This document shows positions 37,025-45,406 of a stretch of 64,000 bases of DNA, piece after piece. The DNA is taken from contig JAXLUJ010000011.1 in the NCBI GenBank assembly GCA_046329575.1, positions 62,001-126,000 of the forward strand, given 5' to 3'. The notes under the pieces were generated by a model. That model was given only the letters and a program-made list of their open reading frames with translations. It had not been told where the DNA came from and did not search any database. The translations under genes were made by a program, and so were the position numbers. The first letter of the stretch is position 1. Every line of letters starts with the position of its first letter. The DNA is from UBA1941 sp046329575. GTDB taxonomy: Bacteria > Bacteroidota > Bacteroidia > Chitinophagales > LD1.

Positions 37025-38161
37025 TTAGAAGCTGATCCGCTGACCATCTACTACCTCGCTAAAGCCGAATGAAATCACTTTATCGCCGGCCTGAAGTCCT
37101 TGCTCGATCACCGTTTTGCCGTTGTAGCTGGCGCCTGATTTCACCATGCGTTTGGTGGCGCGGCCATTCTCGGCTACCAAAAGATATTCCTGCCCATCAT
37201 CCGTTTTCTGAATCACATTGGTTGGAACTACTAATGCGTTGGCAATGTTCTCGTCTTTAATCATCAACTGCGCCAGCATGTTGGCTTTGTAATCGGCACT
37301 GCTGTTATCAAGCTTCACTTCTACGTTAAAGGTGCGGGTGGTTTTATCGATAACCTGACCTACATAACTAACGGTAGATTGAACGTACTTGTTGATATCG
37401 GGAAAGAACACATCCACTTTATCACCGGTTTTCAGTTTTCCAATTTGCGAGTCGCTCAACTTAGCGCGAATTACTAAACGCGATGAATTCACTACGCGAA
37501 CACCAGGCATGAGTTGTGACGGTGCGGCCATGTCGCCCAGTTTTATGCGAACTTCATCAACAGTACCGTTGATTGGTGATTTCGCTTTGGTCATTTCGAT
37601 GGTGGCTCGTAAAGTTTGAATTTGTTTTTCAGCAGCTTCCTTATTGGTCTTGGCCTGCAACAATTGGATTTCACTTCCAATGTTCTGGCTCCAGAGGCGC
37701 TCTTGTTTTTCGTAGGCCGTGCGTGCCAGATTAGCCTGTGTTTCCACAATAGAAACTTGCTTTTCGTAAGTACTGGCATCGGTAGTAAAAAGCGTTTGGC
37801 CCACGCTAACGCGGTCGCCTTCCTTCACAAAAATATTCGTAACAATGCCCGGCATTTGTTGCAACACCAGTACGTTCTGTGCGGCATCTACCTGACCCTG
37901 AACTTCCAATTTGTGTTCGAAGTTAATTGGCGCTACTGTATCTACGCCAACCAATTTAGGCTTGGCTTCGGTTTTACTACCCGGATCCAGTTTTGCGATT
38001 TCTTTTTCCAGCAAACGAATCTGCTCTTCGGTATGGCGTTGTGTTTCGCGCAGTTCTGTTAGTTTTTTCTTCTTGGCGGTTACATCATTCGGATTTTCAC
38101 TGCATGCCGTAGTGAGCGCTAATGCAAGTAATGCCGTAATGGAGAGAGAAACGTATTTCAT
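37025..38161 (-). CDS. RND efflux periplasmic adaptor (MFP) lipoprotein
   Basis: 378 residues. The lipoprotein signal ends at LTTAC, so the protein is probably lipid-anchored at Cys20. An unusual coiled coil (about 28-55, KKKKLTELRETQRHTEEQIR) precedes the lipoyl half-motifs (about 80-115 and 185-215, with SPINGTVDEVRIKLGDMA), the alpha-hairpin between them, and the beta-barrel domain (VIRAKLSDSQIGKLKTGDKV). It bridges the pump and the TolC-like channel. It lies 19 nt after the TolC-like gene in the operon. Confidence 0.92.
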   Translation of the reverse strand: MKYVSLSITALLALALTTACSENPNDVTAKKKKLTELRETQRHTEEQIRLLEKEIAKLDPGSKTEAKPKLVGVDTVAPINFEHKLEVQGQVDAAQNVLVLQQMPGIVTNIFVKEGDRVSVGQTLFTTDASTYEKQVSIVETQANLARTAYEKQERLWSQNIGSEIQLLQAKTNKEAAEKQIQTLRATIEMTKAKSPINGTVDEVRIKLGDMAAPSQLMPGVRVVNSSRLVIRAKLSDSQIGKLKTGDKVDVFFPDINKYVQSTVSYVGQVIDKTTRTFNVEVKLDNSSADYKANMLAQLMIKDENIANALVVPTNVIQKTDDGQEYLLVAENGRATKRMVKSGASYNGKTVIEQGLQAGDKVISFGFSEVVDGQRISF

Positions 38162-38180
38162 GGCTTTGATTTCTTTTTAA

Positions 38181-39629
38181 TTATTGAATGCCCATGGCTT
38201 TATCCAGTTCGCTGCGGTTAATGAGCAGGTTCATTACCGACTGTACATATTTCAGGCGGTTGGTAACTAAATCTTGCTGCGCCTGCGAAAGCTCGAAGCT
38301 GGAGCCTACACCTTCTTTGTATTTTATGTTGGTTTTATCGAATATCTTTTGGCTAAGTGCTACGCTTCTGGAAGTAGCATTTTCATCCTGAACAGCCGAG
38401 TTGAAATTGGTTTGAGCCAGGCGTACCTGAAGTTCGGCAGCTTGTTTGAAATTTTCTACATCGTTCTTCGACTTTTCGAGTTCCATTTTAGCCTGACGGA
38501 TGCTGGCCCATTTCTGACCTGAATCAAAAATGGGAATGGCGAGTTTCAAACCTACCAAACCCTGCGGGTTCCAGGATTTGAGCGTTTGCCCCTGAAACTG
38601 TTCGTTTTTGAAGAAATATTTGGGATCGCTCAATTGGGCATTGTAACCGAAGTTTACAAAACCTACCAGGCTGGGATAGTAGCCCGCGCGGCGTTGTTTT
38701 ACATCATACGTTTTAAGGCGTACAGCGGTTTCCAGCAAACGGTATTCTACCCGTTTTGTAGGGTCAAATTTAGAATCGCCGGCTGCCGGCATACGGTCTT
38801 TGAGTGAAGTTAATTTATCGGTTAGAATAATTTCTTCGCTGATGGGAAGGCCCATCTGGAACTTCAGGTTCACCAGCGCCAGTTCCGCCAATTGATCTTG
38901 CAGAAGTATTTGACTTTCCAGATTGGATTGAATCAGTTCCAGACGGTTCACGTCCAGTTCTTCAATCAAACCTTCTTTGAAGGTGGCGCGGGCATCATTC
39001 ACGATTTTGTCAACAATTTCTTTCACCGTGCGTAGCGAAGCCTCTGATTCCTGACCGGCAGTGGCCTGAATGTAAGCTTTGCGTACGTTATAAGCTACCT
39101 CAATATCGGTGCGTTCTTTCAGAATGATTTGTGAATAAGTGAGATCTTTTACTGCGCTTACGCCAATGGCATAACGGGCATCAAAAATGAGTTGCGAGAG
39201 GGTGATACCGGCAGTAGCCTGATGCGGCAATACAAACGAGAATGGTTTTGCGTTTTTCGCCGCGGCTGCCAGATTTTGAAACAGGGTAGGATCGTGGAGC
39301 GAATCGGCGAAGTATTGCGCTACATGCAAATCGTTTTTGGTAGAAGCGCTGGAGGTATCGGAAAATATTTTGGTGAAAGCCGGCGCCTGCGGGGTTTTGA
39401 AATAATAGTTGTAATCAAAGTTCGCATCAATTTTAGGGAGACCGGTAGTTTTAATTTCCCAGCCGCGATAGCGCGCTTCTTCCACATCCAATTTTGCGTT
39501 TTTAACGGCATTGTTGTTATCGAGCGCAAAGGCAATAGCCTGTTGCAGGGAGAACGTTTTGGCACGGTTCTGAGCGCCGGCGGCAAGGCTGAAGAGCAGT
39601 ATAGTGGTTAACAGCAATGGTTTTCTCAT
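38181..39629 (-). CDS. TolC-family outer-membrane efflux protein
   Basis: 482 residues. A signal peptide ends near LAAGAQ. Two OEP repeats make long coiled-coil helices: FSLQQAIAFALDNNNAVKNAK at about 25-45, LDVEEARYRGWEIKTTGLPKI next, and later NRLELIQSNLESQILLQDQLA and SSFELSQAQQDLVTNRLKY. The latter two are typical of the channel helices. It forms the outer-membrane exit duct. It starts within the end of the tetR gene (4-nt overlap) and precedes the adaptor. Confidence 0.93.
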   Translation of the reverse strand: MRKPLLLTTILLFSLAAGAQNRAKTFSLQQAIAFALDNNNAVKNAKLDVEEARYRGWEIKTTGLPKIDANFDYNYYFKTPQAPAFTKIFSDTSSASTKNDLHVAQYFADSLHDPTLFQNLAAAAKNAKPFSFVLPHQATAGITLSQLIFDARYAIGVSAVKDLTYSQIILKERTDIEVAYNVRKAYIQATAGQESEASLRTVKEIVDKIVNDARATFKEGLIEELDVNRLELIQSNLESQILLQDQLAELALVNLKFQMGLPISEEIILTDKLTSLKDRMPAAGDSKFDPTKRVEYRLLETAVRLKTYDVKQRRAGYYPSLVGFVNFGYNAQLSDPKYFFKNEQFQGQTLKSWNPQGLVGLKLAIPIFDSGQKWASIRQAKMELEKSKNDVENFKQAAELQVRLAQTNFNSAVQDENATSRSVALSQKIFDKTNIKYKEGVGSSFELSQAQQDLVTNRLKYVQSVMNLLINRSELDKAMGIQ

Positions 39630-40243
39630 GGCTCCAGTGTTTTCAGTAGTTTACTTTGTTCGAGCAATTCCACTCCTTTTTTTGATAGAATACCGCGAAG
39701 GTGGTACTCGGCGATCTGGTGATATGCCGTGATGAACGGGAACCGTTTTGACGGAAAAATTTGTGGATCGAAGAGCACATCCGAGCCGTAAACATAAAAA
39801 AGGGATATTACTTCGGGGTTAATGTCCTTACGGTAAACCCCTTGTTTGATGCCCTTTTCAAGGTTTTCCGAAAAATAGCTGAGTATGGTTTTATCGCGGT
39901 ATTCCTGATATTGCTTAAAAGCTTCGCTGTAGTATTTTTCCAGTTCATGGAATACGCGGCTATCGAATTCGCGGAGGTGGGTACTGATGAAGTTGATGAG
40001 GGTTAGCATTTCCTCCAGGGCGTTGCCGCTGTTGGCCACAGCATCTTTAAGTACCTGTGTTTCAGTAGCGATGTACGTTCGCAGGGCTTTCTGCACCAGA
40101 TCGGCCTTGTTATTTACGTATAGGTAAATGGTTTTTTTCGACATACCCAGTTCGCGGGCAATGTCGTCCATCGTCATATTTTTTATGCCGAAGCGAATAA
40201 AGAGTTCCTGCGCGCGTTGCAGGATGATTTGCTGATTTGTCAT
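39626..40243 (-). CDS. TetR/AcrR-family repressor of the efflux operon
   Basis: About 205 residues from the ATG at 40243. The in-frame TTG at 40255 is part of the -7 promoter box and is rejected. The N-terminal helix-turn-helix reads LFIRFGIKNMTMDDIARELGMSKKTIYLYVNNKADL (about 15-50), in which MTMDDIARELGMSKKTIYLY is the DNA-binding unit. The remaining helices bind an unknown ligand. It is first gene of the efflux operon and overlaps the TolC-like gene by 4 nt. It probably represses its own promoter through the dyads just upstream. Confidence 0.92.
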   Translation of the reverse strand: MTNQQIILQRAQELFIRFGIKNMTMDDIARELGMSKKTIYLYVNNKADLVQKALRTYIATETQVLKDAVANSGNALEEMLTLINFISTHLREFDSRVFHELEKYYSEAFKQYQEYRDKTILSYFSENLEKGIKQGVYRKDINPEVISLFYVYGSDVLFDPQIFPSKRFPFITAYHQIAEYHLRGILSKKGVELLEQSKLLKTLEP

Positions 40244-40252
40244 AAAGGGCCG

Positions 40253-40285
40253 CAAATGTAAGCACTAAAAACCTTAGGAAACAAA
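40253..40285 (-). promoter_or_regulatory. Promoter of the tetR-tolC-MFP-RND operon
   Basis: On the minus strand, TTTG (40285-40282), a 21-nt spacer and TACATTTG (40260-40253) match both Bacteroidota consensus boxes exactly. The ATG is 9 nt below the -7 box. Confidence 0.75.
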
Positions 40286-40318
40286 TATTTGGTCTAAAAG
40301 TTTCCAAAATGTAGTGCT
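40261..40318. promoter_or_regulatory. Nested dyads, likely TetR operator
   Basis: Outer arms AGCACTA (40261-40267) and TAGTGCT (40312-40318) enclose inner arms GGAAAC (40277-40282) and GTTTCC (40300-40305). Their centres are almost the same, near 40290. The dyads cover the -33 box and the spacer, the expected place for autorepression. Confidence 0.55.
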
Positions 40319-40575
40319 TTACTACAAACTAAAGGAATGACGAATAAGCGCGGCGAATATTTTGGAGTTGGGGGAGCCGCGCTAAGTTCCATGCTTAAAA
40401 GCCCAATCGCCAACGGTATACCTTCTGGTCGAAGTTTCTGCGGCCACCTTTTTAAATAAGCGCACTGCGGTCCTAACTTCGACCGCACCATGTATTTAAC
40501 GTTTAATAGTTTCTCATTATGGCGCGCCCCTCACGCCGCCGGATGAGATTGCAATTTAACGGGAGCATAGTGTTA

Positions 40576-40696
40576 CGGCGGCGTTCGGGCCGGGCTGCTA
40601 CAGGGTACGCTTTGCTTCCGTGTTCGCTCGTTCCTCGCTCACACCGCTCGCTAAAGCTCGCGCCTTCCGCATCCCTCGCGCGAGCGCCGGGCAGTG
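40576..40696 (+). repeat. Dispersed GC-rich repeat, family A, copy 3
   Basis: The reverse complement matches 41881-41991 and 32901-33009 (GGCGCGAGC-TT-GCGAGCGGTG, GAGGAACGAGCG, CACGGAAGC, CCGCC). Together with 41881 it brackets the Imm26-like gene as an inverted pair. It occupies most of the 680-nt gap upstream of that gene. Confidence 0.6.
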
Positions 40697-40763
40697 GCGT
40701 TCGATGCTGAAACGTGCAGTGGCGCCCATGAGGTTGCTTCGCAAATCTCTTCGTAGCAAAAGA

Positions 40764-40818
40764 ACCAACTAATTCATTTTTGTTTTTAACCGGACAGAAT
40801 GCCCTTAGAGTGTTTGAA
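40764..40818 (+). repeat. Direct repeat, left copy, flanking the Imm26-like gene
   Basis: CCAACTAATT-ATTTTTGTTTTTAACCGGA and CCCTTAGAGTGTTTGAA closely match 41724-41772 in the same orientation, with a few mismatches and small indels. The two copies are 960 nt apart and enclose the single gene at 40938. Confidence 0.65.
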
Positions 40819-40819
40819 T

Positions 40820-40840
40820 AATGCGGATACAATCCGCATT
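40820..40840. other. Perfect hairpin upstream of the Imm26-like gene
   Basis: A 9-bp stem AATGCGGAT/ATCCGCATT with a 3-nt loop is followed by TTTCG. It could terminate incoming transcription or be part of the repeat; the short T run makes a terminator uncertain. Confidence 0.5.
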
Positions 40841-40937
40841 TTCGTATTCCCACGAAACCTCGGGGGAGCAAGGGTTTCCGTTCACCACTTGAAAAACTAT
40901 TTTTACAATACTTCTATGTGCGCTAAAAATTTACACC

Positions 40938-41615
40938 ATGGCAGTAAAAAGTAAATCAATAACCCCTCGCATTGAACCGGGCAATATCTACGCAGCGCCA
41001 ATTCTTGAAAACGAATTCATTTTTTGCAGGGTGATGCTTGCTGTAAGTGAACAATGTTTCGATACGGGAAAAGTAACCACTGGCTCAGAATTTGATTTGT
41101 TTGAAAACACTTTCCTGATTGAAATTTACCGCGAAACCTACACTAAACCGGCATTGCCCGCTGCTACCAGCGTGTTGATCAAAGGCATTTTCTGTTCATT
41201 CCGCGGATTCGTTACCAATGGACAATGGCAATTGGTGGGGCATGCGGCAGTTCATCCTGAAGAAGTTTACTTCCCGGGCTTTCTGATGGGACAGGGTGCT
41301 TACAACGGCCTATTTGTTCGAGGAGAAGTGGCCATTGAATTTCCGATGGACTTAAACGACGTTGAAGCTGTAGGTATAACCCCGGGGACATTTCCCGCTG
41401 TAGGCATTGATGCGTTGTACCTGAAAAATGCCGGTCGCGATTCCGATATTCCAACAAAGTATCTCCACACCGAAAGATTTCTGATGTCAAAAAGAGATAT
41501 TTATCAATCGCACCATCTCAACGGGTTAGTGCAAAAAGTTGGTGCCGACATCTTGCTACCCTATCCTGAGTTTTCGCAAAAACATGGCTATGATTTTCGC
41601 CGTTTTTACTCATAA
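40938..41615 (+). CDS. Uncharacterised protein, possibly Imm26-like immunity protein
   Basis: 225 residues, with no signal peptide and soluble. The start IEPGNIYAAPILENEFIFCRVML at about 13-35 resembles the opening of Imm26-type immunity proteins (a G-D-hydrophobic-P motif, then a strand with F/Y-x-R-V). A later strand-rich region and an aromatic ending (PEFSQKHGYDFRRFYS) are less telling. Imm26 proteins protect against polymorphic toxins, but no toxin gene is adjacent. The gene is isolated between direct repeats and inverted family A repeats, so it may be a mobile single-gene cassette. The family call is tentative; coding is likely. Confidence 0.5.
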   Translation: MAVKSKSITPRIEPGNIYAAPILENEFIFCRVMLAVSEQCFDTGKVTTGSEFDLFENTFLIEIYRETYTKPALPAATSVLIKGIFCSFRGFVTNGQWQLVGHAAVHPEEVYFPGFLMGQGAYNGLFVRGEVAIEFPMDLNDVEAVGITPGTFPAVGIDALYLKNAGRDSDIPTKYLHTERFLMSKRDIYQSHHLNGLVQKVGADILLPYPEFSQKHGYDFRRFYS

Positions 41616-41723
41616 CAAGAAACGCCGTGCATTGATCCCGCTCTCGCAAGGGTTGTGGAGCAAACCTCGCGGGATCAGGTGAATTTTTGGATGAGTGACG
41701 AAACTCAAGTTGAAGCGGTATCA

Positions 41724-41772
41724 ACCAATTTATTTTTGTTTTTAACCGGAAAATACCCTTGGAGTGTTTGAA
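41724..41772 (+). repeat. Direct repeat, right copy, flanking the Imm26-like gene
   Basis: Same sequence and orientation as 40764-40818. It lies 108 nt after the gene's stop codon. Confidence 0.65.
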
Positions 41773-41880
41773 ATTCTGCCAGTTTAAGCAGCCCAAGTTC
41801 TCCGCAGAAATCAATAGCACTACTGTGTTTCCATTCTTCGGAGCCGGTGGCTCAAAACCCACACTGCCACTTCTTTTGGC

Positions 41881-41991
41881 TAACCGCGGTAGGGGGCGGC
41901 AGGGCGCGAGCCTTTGGCGAGCGGTGCAAGCGAGGAACGAGCGCGCACGGGAGGCGAAGCCGGACCCCGAAAGCACCCGGCATCCGCCATC
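41881..41991 (-). repeat. Dispersed GC-rich repeat, family A, copy 4
   Basis: Very close to 32901-33009 in the same orientation (GGGCGCGAGCCTTTGGCGAG, CGGTGC, GAGGAACGA) and to the inverse of 40576-40696. The 441-nt gap holds this and the direct repeat; no gene is seen. Confidence 0.65.
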
Positions 41992-42056
41992 CAACTTTTC
42001 ATTTCATGATGGCCTTCGAGGTTTGGTGTTTTGATGAATTGCTGCGTACTCCAAAA

Positions 42057-43529
42057 TTAATGCACCCGAAGCGATTTCCATTTTTTGCGATTCATGAGCA
42101 CGGCTACCGCCACAAAACCGAATAGCAGCGCCACCGACAGCACCGGGAAACCGAATAGCGTAAATTGAACCTGAGTGGATAACAGGTATAAACCGATGGC
42201 AAAAAGCACATAAAAAATTAAACGGCTTACATCATACGGCACGGGATAATATTTTCGTCCCAGAAGGTACGATATCAGCGACATCGAAAAATAGCAGATA
42301 AAAGTGGCCACCGCCGAACCCATATAACCATACACCGGAATGAGGGCGAAATTGAGGAGCAGTGTAATAACGGCGCCACCAATAGAAACCCATGCGCCCA
42401 TGCCGGTACGGTCAGTAAGTTTGTACCAAACAGAAAGATTTACATAAACGCCCAAACAGAGGTTGGCCATTAAAAGTATAGGAACAATTTTCAGTCCTTC
42501 GTAGTAAGCGGTGCTACCCAGAAAGTATTTGAAATAATCGAGAAACAGGGTTACCAGCAGGAAAATGGCGCAGCAGAAGATCACAAAGAAGTTCATGACT
42601 TCGGCAAAAATTTGTCTGGAATTTTCTTTTTCAGCTTGTTTGAAAAAGAAGGGTTCGGCAGCATAGCGATAGGCTTGAATAAATAGCGTCATCACGATAC
42701 TGATTTTATAGCAGGCGCTATAAATGCCCATTTGTTCCATATTGGTTTTGGGGTCGAACGGCAACAGAAATTTGAGCATGGGCCGATCTAACGTTTCGTT
42801 TACGATGCCCGCCAAACCGATGGGAATCATGGGAAGCGAATAACGAATCAGTTTTCCGAAAATTTCTTTATCGAAAACAAATTTGATATGAAAGAATAGC
42901 GGCGACAGCATTAATAATTTAATGCCGCTGGCGATGAGGTTCGAAAGAAACACATAACCAACTCCGATAGACGGAGAATAGCATTTTGCCAGCCACGAAT
43001 TACTGCCGCTTTCATAAGCCGGTTTTGCCAGCATGATGAAGAAAATATTCAGGGCAATGCTGATGCCGATTTCGGTTAGTTTGATGGTTACAAAGCGCGC
43101 GGCTTTATCTTCGTTACGCAAGCGTGAAAAGGCGATGGCGCCAATAGCATCGAACGCCAGAAAGAGGGCCAGCCAGATGAAGTAATATTCTTTGCCTTCG
43201 TAATGCAACACCCGGCCCAATGTGGGCGACAACAGCGTTACGAGCGTGAAAAAGAAAGCCGAGGAACTGAGCAAGAAGATCAGAATGGTAGAATACACTT
43301 TTGGGTTTTCGCCTTTACGGGCAAAACGGAAATAGCCGGTTTCCATACCAAAGGCCAGCAATACGGTTAGAAAACCGGAGTAAGAGTAGAGTTCGCTGAC
43401 TACGCCAAACTCGGCAGGGGCGAAGGCGCCGGTATGCACGCGCACCAAAAGGTAGTTCAGAAAACGGCCCAGCATGGTGCTTAGTCCGTATAAAGCCGTC
43501 TGGCCCAGTAATTTTTTGAGGACACTCAA
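42057..43529 (-). CDS. Polysaccharide/oligosaccharide flippase (MATE/MOP superfamily)
   Basis: 490 residues with about 12-14 membrane segments. The N terminus LLGQTALYGLSTMLGRFLNYLLVRVHTG and the following VVSELYSYSGFLTVLLAFGMETGYFRFA are typical of Wzx-like flippases in Bacteroidota. The C-terminal part has repeated helices such as LIFYVLFAIGLYLLST. The family moves lipid-linked sugars across the inner membrane. It stands alone and is divergent from the MORN gene. A second flippase at 49247 sits with polysaccharide genes, so this one may serve another glycan. Confidence 0.88.
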   Translation of the reverse strand: MSVLKKLLGQTALYGLSTMLGRFLNYLLVRVHTGAFAPAEFGVVSELYSYSGFLTVLLAFGMETGYFRFARKGENPKVYSTILIFLLSSSAFFFTLVTLLSPTLGRVLHYEGKEYYFIWLALFLAFDAIGAIAFSRLRNEDKAARFVTIKLTEIGISIALNIFFIMLAKPAYESGSNSWLAKCYSPSIGVGYVFLSNLIASGIKLLMLSPLFFHIKFVFDKEIFGKLIRYSLPMIPIGLAGIVNETLDRPMLKFLLPFDPKTNMEQMGIYSACYKISIVMTLFIQAYRYAAEPFFFKQAEKENSRQIFAEVMNFFVIFCCAIFLLVTLFLDYFKYFLGSTAYYEGLKIVPILLMANLCLGVYVNLSVWYKLTDRTGMGAWVSIGGAVITLLLNFALIPVYGYMGSAVATFICYFSMSLISYLLGRKYYPVPYDVSRLIFYVLFAIGLYLLSTQVQFTLFGFPVLSVALLFGFVAVAVLMNRKKWKSLRVH

Positions 43530-43600
43530 ACCTTTCTGTTGTTTTTTCGTTAAACAAAGATGTGTGATTTTCTGAACTCACTTTTTAATTTGCCAAACAG

Positions 43601-44359
43601 ATGACTACAAAAATTCTTGCAGTGACCTGCATATGCTTCAATGCGTTGTTTGTGAATGCCCAAAATTCCAAGGTTTCTTTGGGAAATGGCGGACAAACCT
43701 ACAAGGGCAGTTGGAGTGGGGAGGTGCGTTCGGGATATGGCGAAGCCAGTTTTGAGAACGGCGACAGCTATGCGGGCGAGTGGGCCGAGAATATGAGAAA
43801 CGGTAAAGGCGTTTATAAATTCTCGAATGGCGATGTGTACACCGGCACGTTTAAGAACGATGTGATGCAGGGTCATGGGGTTTATAAATATGCCAATGGC
43901 GATGTGTTTGAGGGGCCGATGGAGCACGGGAAAATTACCGGCCATGGCAGTTGCCATTATGCCACCGGCGAGCGTTATGACGGCGAATTGGTGAACGGCC
44001 GCCGTAATGGCCCGGGAAAGTACTATTACAGTAACGGCAACATTTATGAAGGGAATTTTTCTGACGACCAGAAGGTTGGTATAGGTACGATGTATTTTGC
44101 CTCGGGCGATAAATATATTGGTGAATTTAAGAACAACAAGCGCACGGGAAAAGGACGCTTCGAGTTTGCCAATGGCGATACTTTTGATGGTAATTTTGTG
44201 AATGGTGTAATGGACGGTTCCGGAACTTTTACCTGGGCCGATGGCGATAAGTACGAAGGGGAATGGAAGAATAATTTGCGCAACGGCAGCGGCCGTTTGA
44301 TTCGCAAAGATGGCGAAGTGGTGGTGAAGAAATTTTCGCTTGGTGTGGAGTTACTCTGA
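43601..44359 (+). CDS. Secreted MORN-repeat protein
   Basis: 252 residues. A signal peptide ends near LFVNAQ. About nine MORN repeats of 23 residues follow, each of the form Y-x-G-x-W/F-x-x-x-x-x-x-G-x-G-x-x-x-F/Y-x-x-G (for example GDSYAGEWAENMRNGKGVYK, GDVYTGTFKNDVMQGHGVYK and GDKYEGEWKNNLRNGSGRL). MORN arrays bind membranes or proteins; the signal peptide places this one outside the cytoplasm. No enzymatic domain is present. It is convergent with queG, the two stop codons being 3 nt apart. Confidence 0.9.
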   Translation: MTTKILAVTCICFNALFVNAQNSKVSLGNGGQTYKGSWSGEVRSGYGEASFENGDSYAGEWAENMRNGKGVYKFSNGDVYTGTFKNDVMQGHGVYKYANGDVFEGPMEHGKITGHGSCHYATGERYDGELVNGRRNGPGKYYYSNGNIYEGNFSDDQKVGIGTMYFASGDKYIGEFKNNKRTGKGRFEFANGDTFDGNFVNGVMDGSGTFTWADGDKYEGEWKNNLRNGSGRLIRKDGEVVVKKFSLGVELL

Positions 44360-44362
44360 GTC

Positions 44363-45286
44363 CTATTCTTTTAAGAAATCGATATTTCTTTTCAAGCCGC
44401 TGAACTTTGTGCGTTTTATGGCGCTATCGGCAAACCATTCTCTGAACTGTGTTTCGGTGAGATTTTCCCAGCCTTGCCGATCTGTTTCCAAAATTTCTTT
44501 TTTAGGTAGAAAATCAGGTTCCTGATGTTCGCGCGCCTGTGAATTAATAGGGCAAACTTCCTGACAGATATCGCAACCAAACATCCAGTTTTGAAACTTT
44601 CCCTTTTCTGATTCCGGAAGTATGGCATCTTTCAGTTCGATGGTGAAATAGGAAATACATTTCGAACCATCCATTTGATAGGGTGTGTGCAAAGCGTTAG
44701 TAGGACAGGCGTCCAGGCATTTGGTGCAATTACCGCAATAATCTTTCACCGGCGAATCGTATTCCAGTTCCAGATCCAGAATTATTTCAGAAAGAAAGAA
44801 ATAGGAACCCGCGCGTTTTGTGAGTAGCAAGGTGTTTTTACCGATCCAACCCAGGCCAGAACGCTGTGCCCAGGCTCGTTCCAGCACCGGCGCCGAATCT
44901 ACAAAGCAACGCGCATTAGGTGCGGCGGCCAAGGTGCGGATGTATTCGAGCAACTGTTCCAATTTATTGCGGATTACGGTGTGATAATCTTTGCCAAAGG
45001 CATAACGGGCAATACGCGGTGCACCTTCCACTTGTTTAGCTTCGGTGTAATAATTGTAAGAAAGGGAAATCACCGATTTAGCGCCTTCTACCAGCAATCG
45101 CGGATCGGTGCGTTTTTCAAAGTGGTTTTCCAGATAGCCCATTTTGCCGTGATGCTGCTGATTGAGCCAGTTTTTTAGAAAGACAGCCTCTTCATCAAGC
45201 GCGGTGGCGGCCGCAATTCCGCAGCCCGAAAAACCCAATTCCGTGGCACGGTTTTTAATAAGAATGGTAAGCTGACCAACGTTCAC
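44363..45286 (-). CDS. queG: Epoxyqueuosine reductase
   Basis: About 307 residues from a GTG at 45286; longer in-frame reading toward 45400 lacks family similarity. It reduces epoxyqueuosine in tRNA to queuosine using cobalamin and two 4Fe-4S clusters. The cluster motifs are CGNCTKCLDACPTNAL (about 187-202) and CDICQEVCPIN (about 237-247). Other family features are ARYAFGKDYH and RCFVDSAPVLERAWAQRSGLGWIGKNT, where the Asp is the proposed catalytic acid. No other queuosine gene is nearby. Confidence 0.93.
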   Translation of the reverse strand: MNVGQLTILIKNRATELGFSGCGIAAATALDEEAVFLKNWLNQQHHGKMGYLENHFEKRTDPRLLVEGAKSVISLSYNYYTEAKQVEGAPRIARYAFGKDYHTVIRNKLEQLLEYIRTLAAAPNARCFVDSAPVLERAWAQRSGLGWIGKNTLLLTKRAGSYFFLSEIILDLELEYDSPVKDYCGNCTKCLDACPTNALHTPYQMDGSKCISYFTIELKDAILPESEKGKFQNWMFGCDICQEVCPINSQAREHQEPDFLPKKEILETDRQGWENLTETQFREWFADSAIKRTKFSGLKRNIDFLKE

Positions 45287-45406
45287 CCGATAAAAATAAG
45301 CGTTTGCCGATGCAATAAAACCTTTACTGAGAATTGTGCAACACTTATTGATTGGATAACGTTTATATAAAAAGGAAAGCGGAAACTTGTAATACAACAA
45401 AGCGCC

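Noticed and set aside
40503..40871. Possible Arg-rich small proteins on either strand
   Set aside because: They are encoded by GC-rich family A repeat sequence and have no ribosome-binding or family support.
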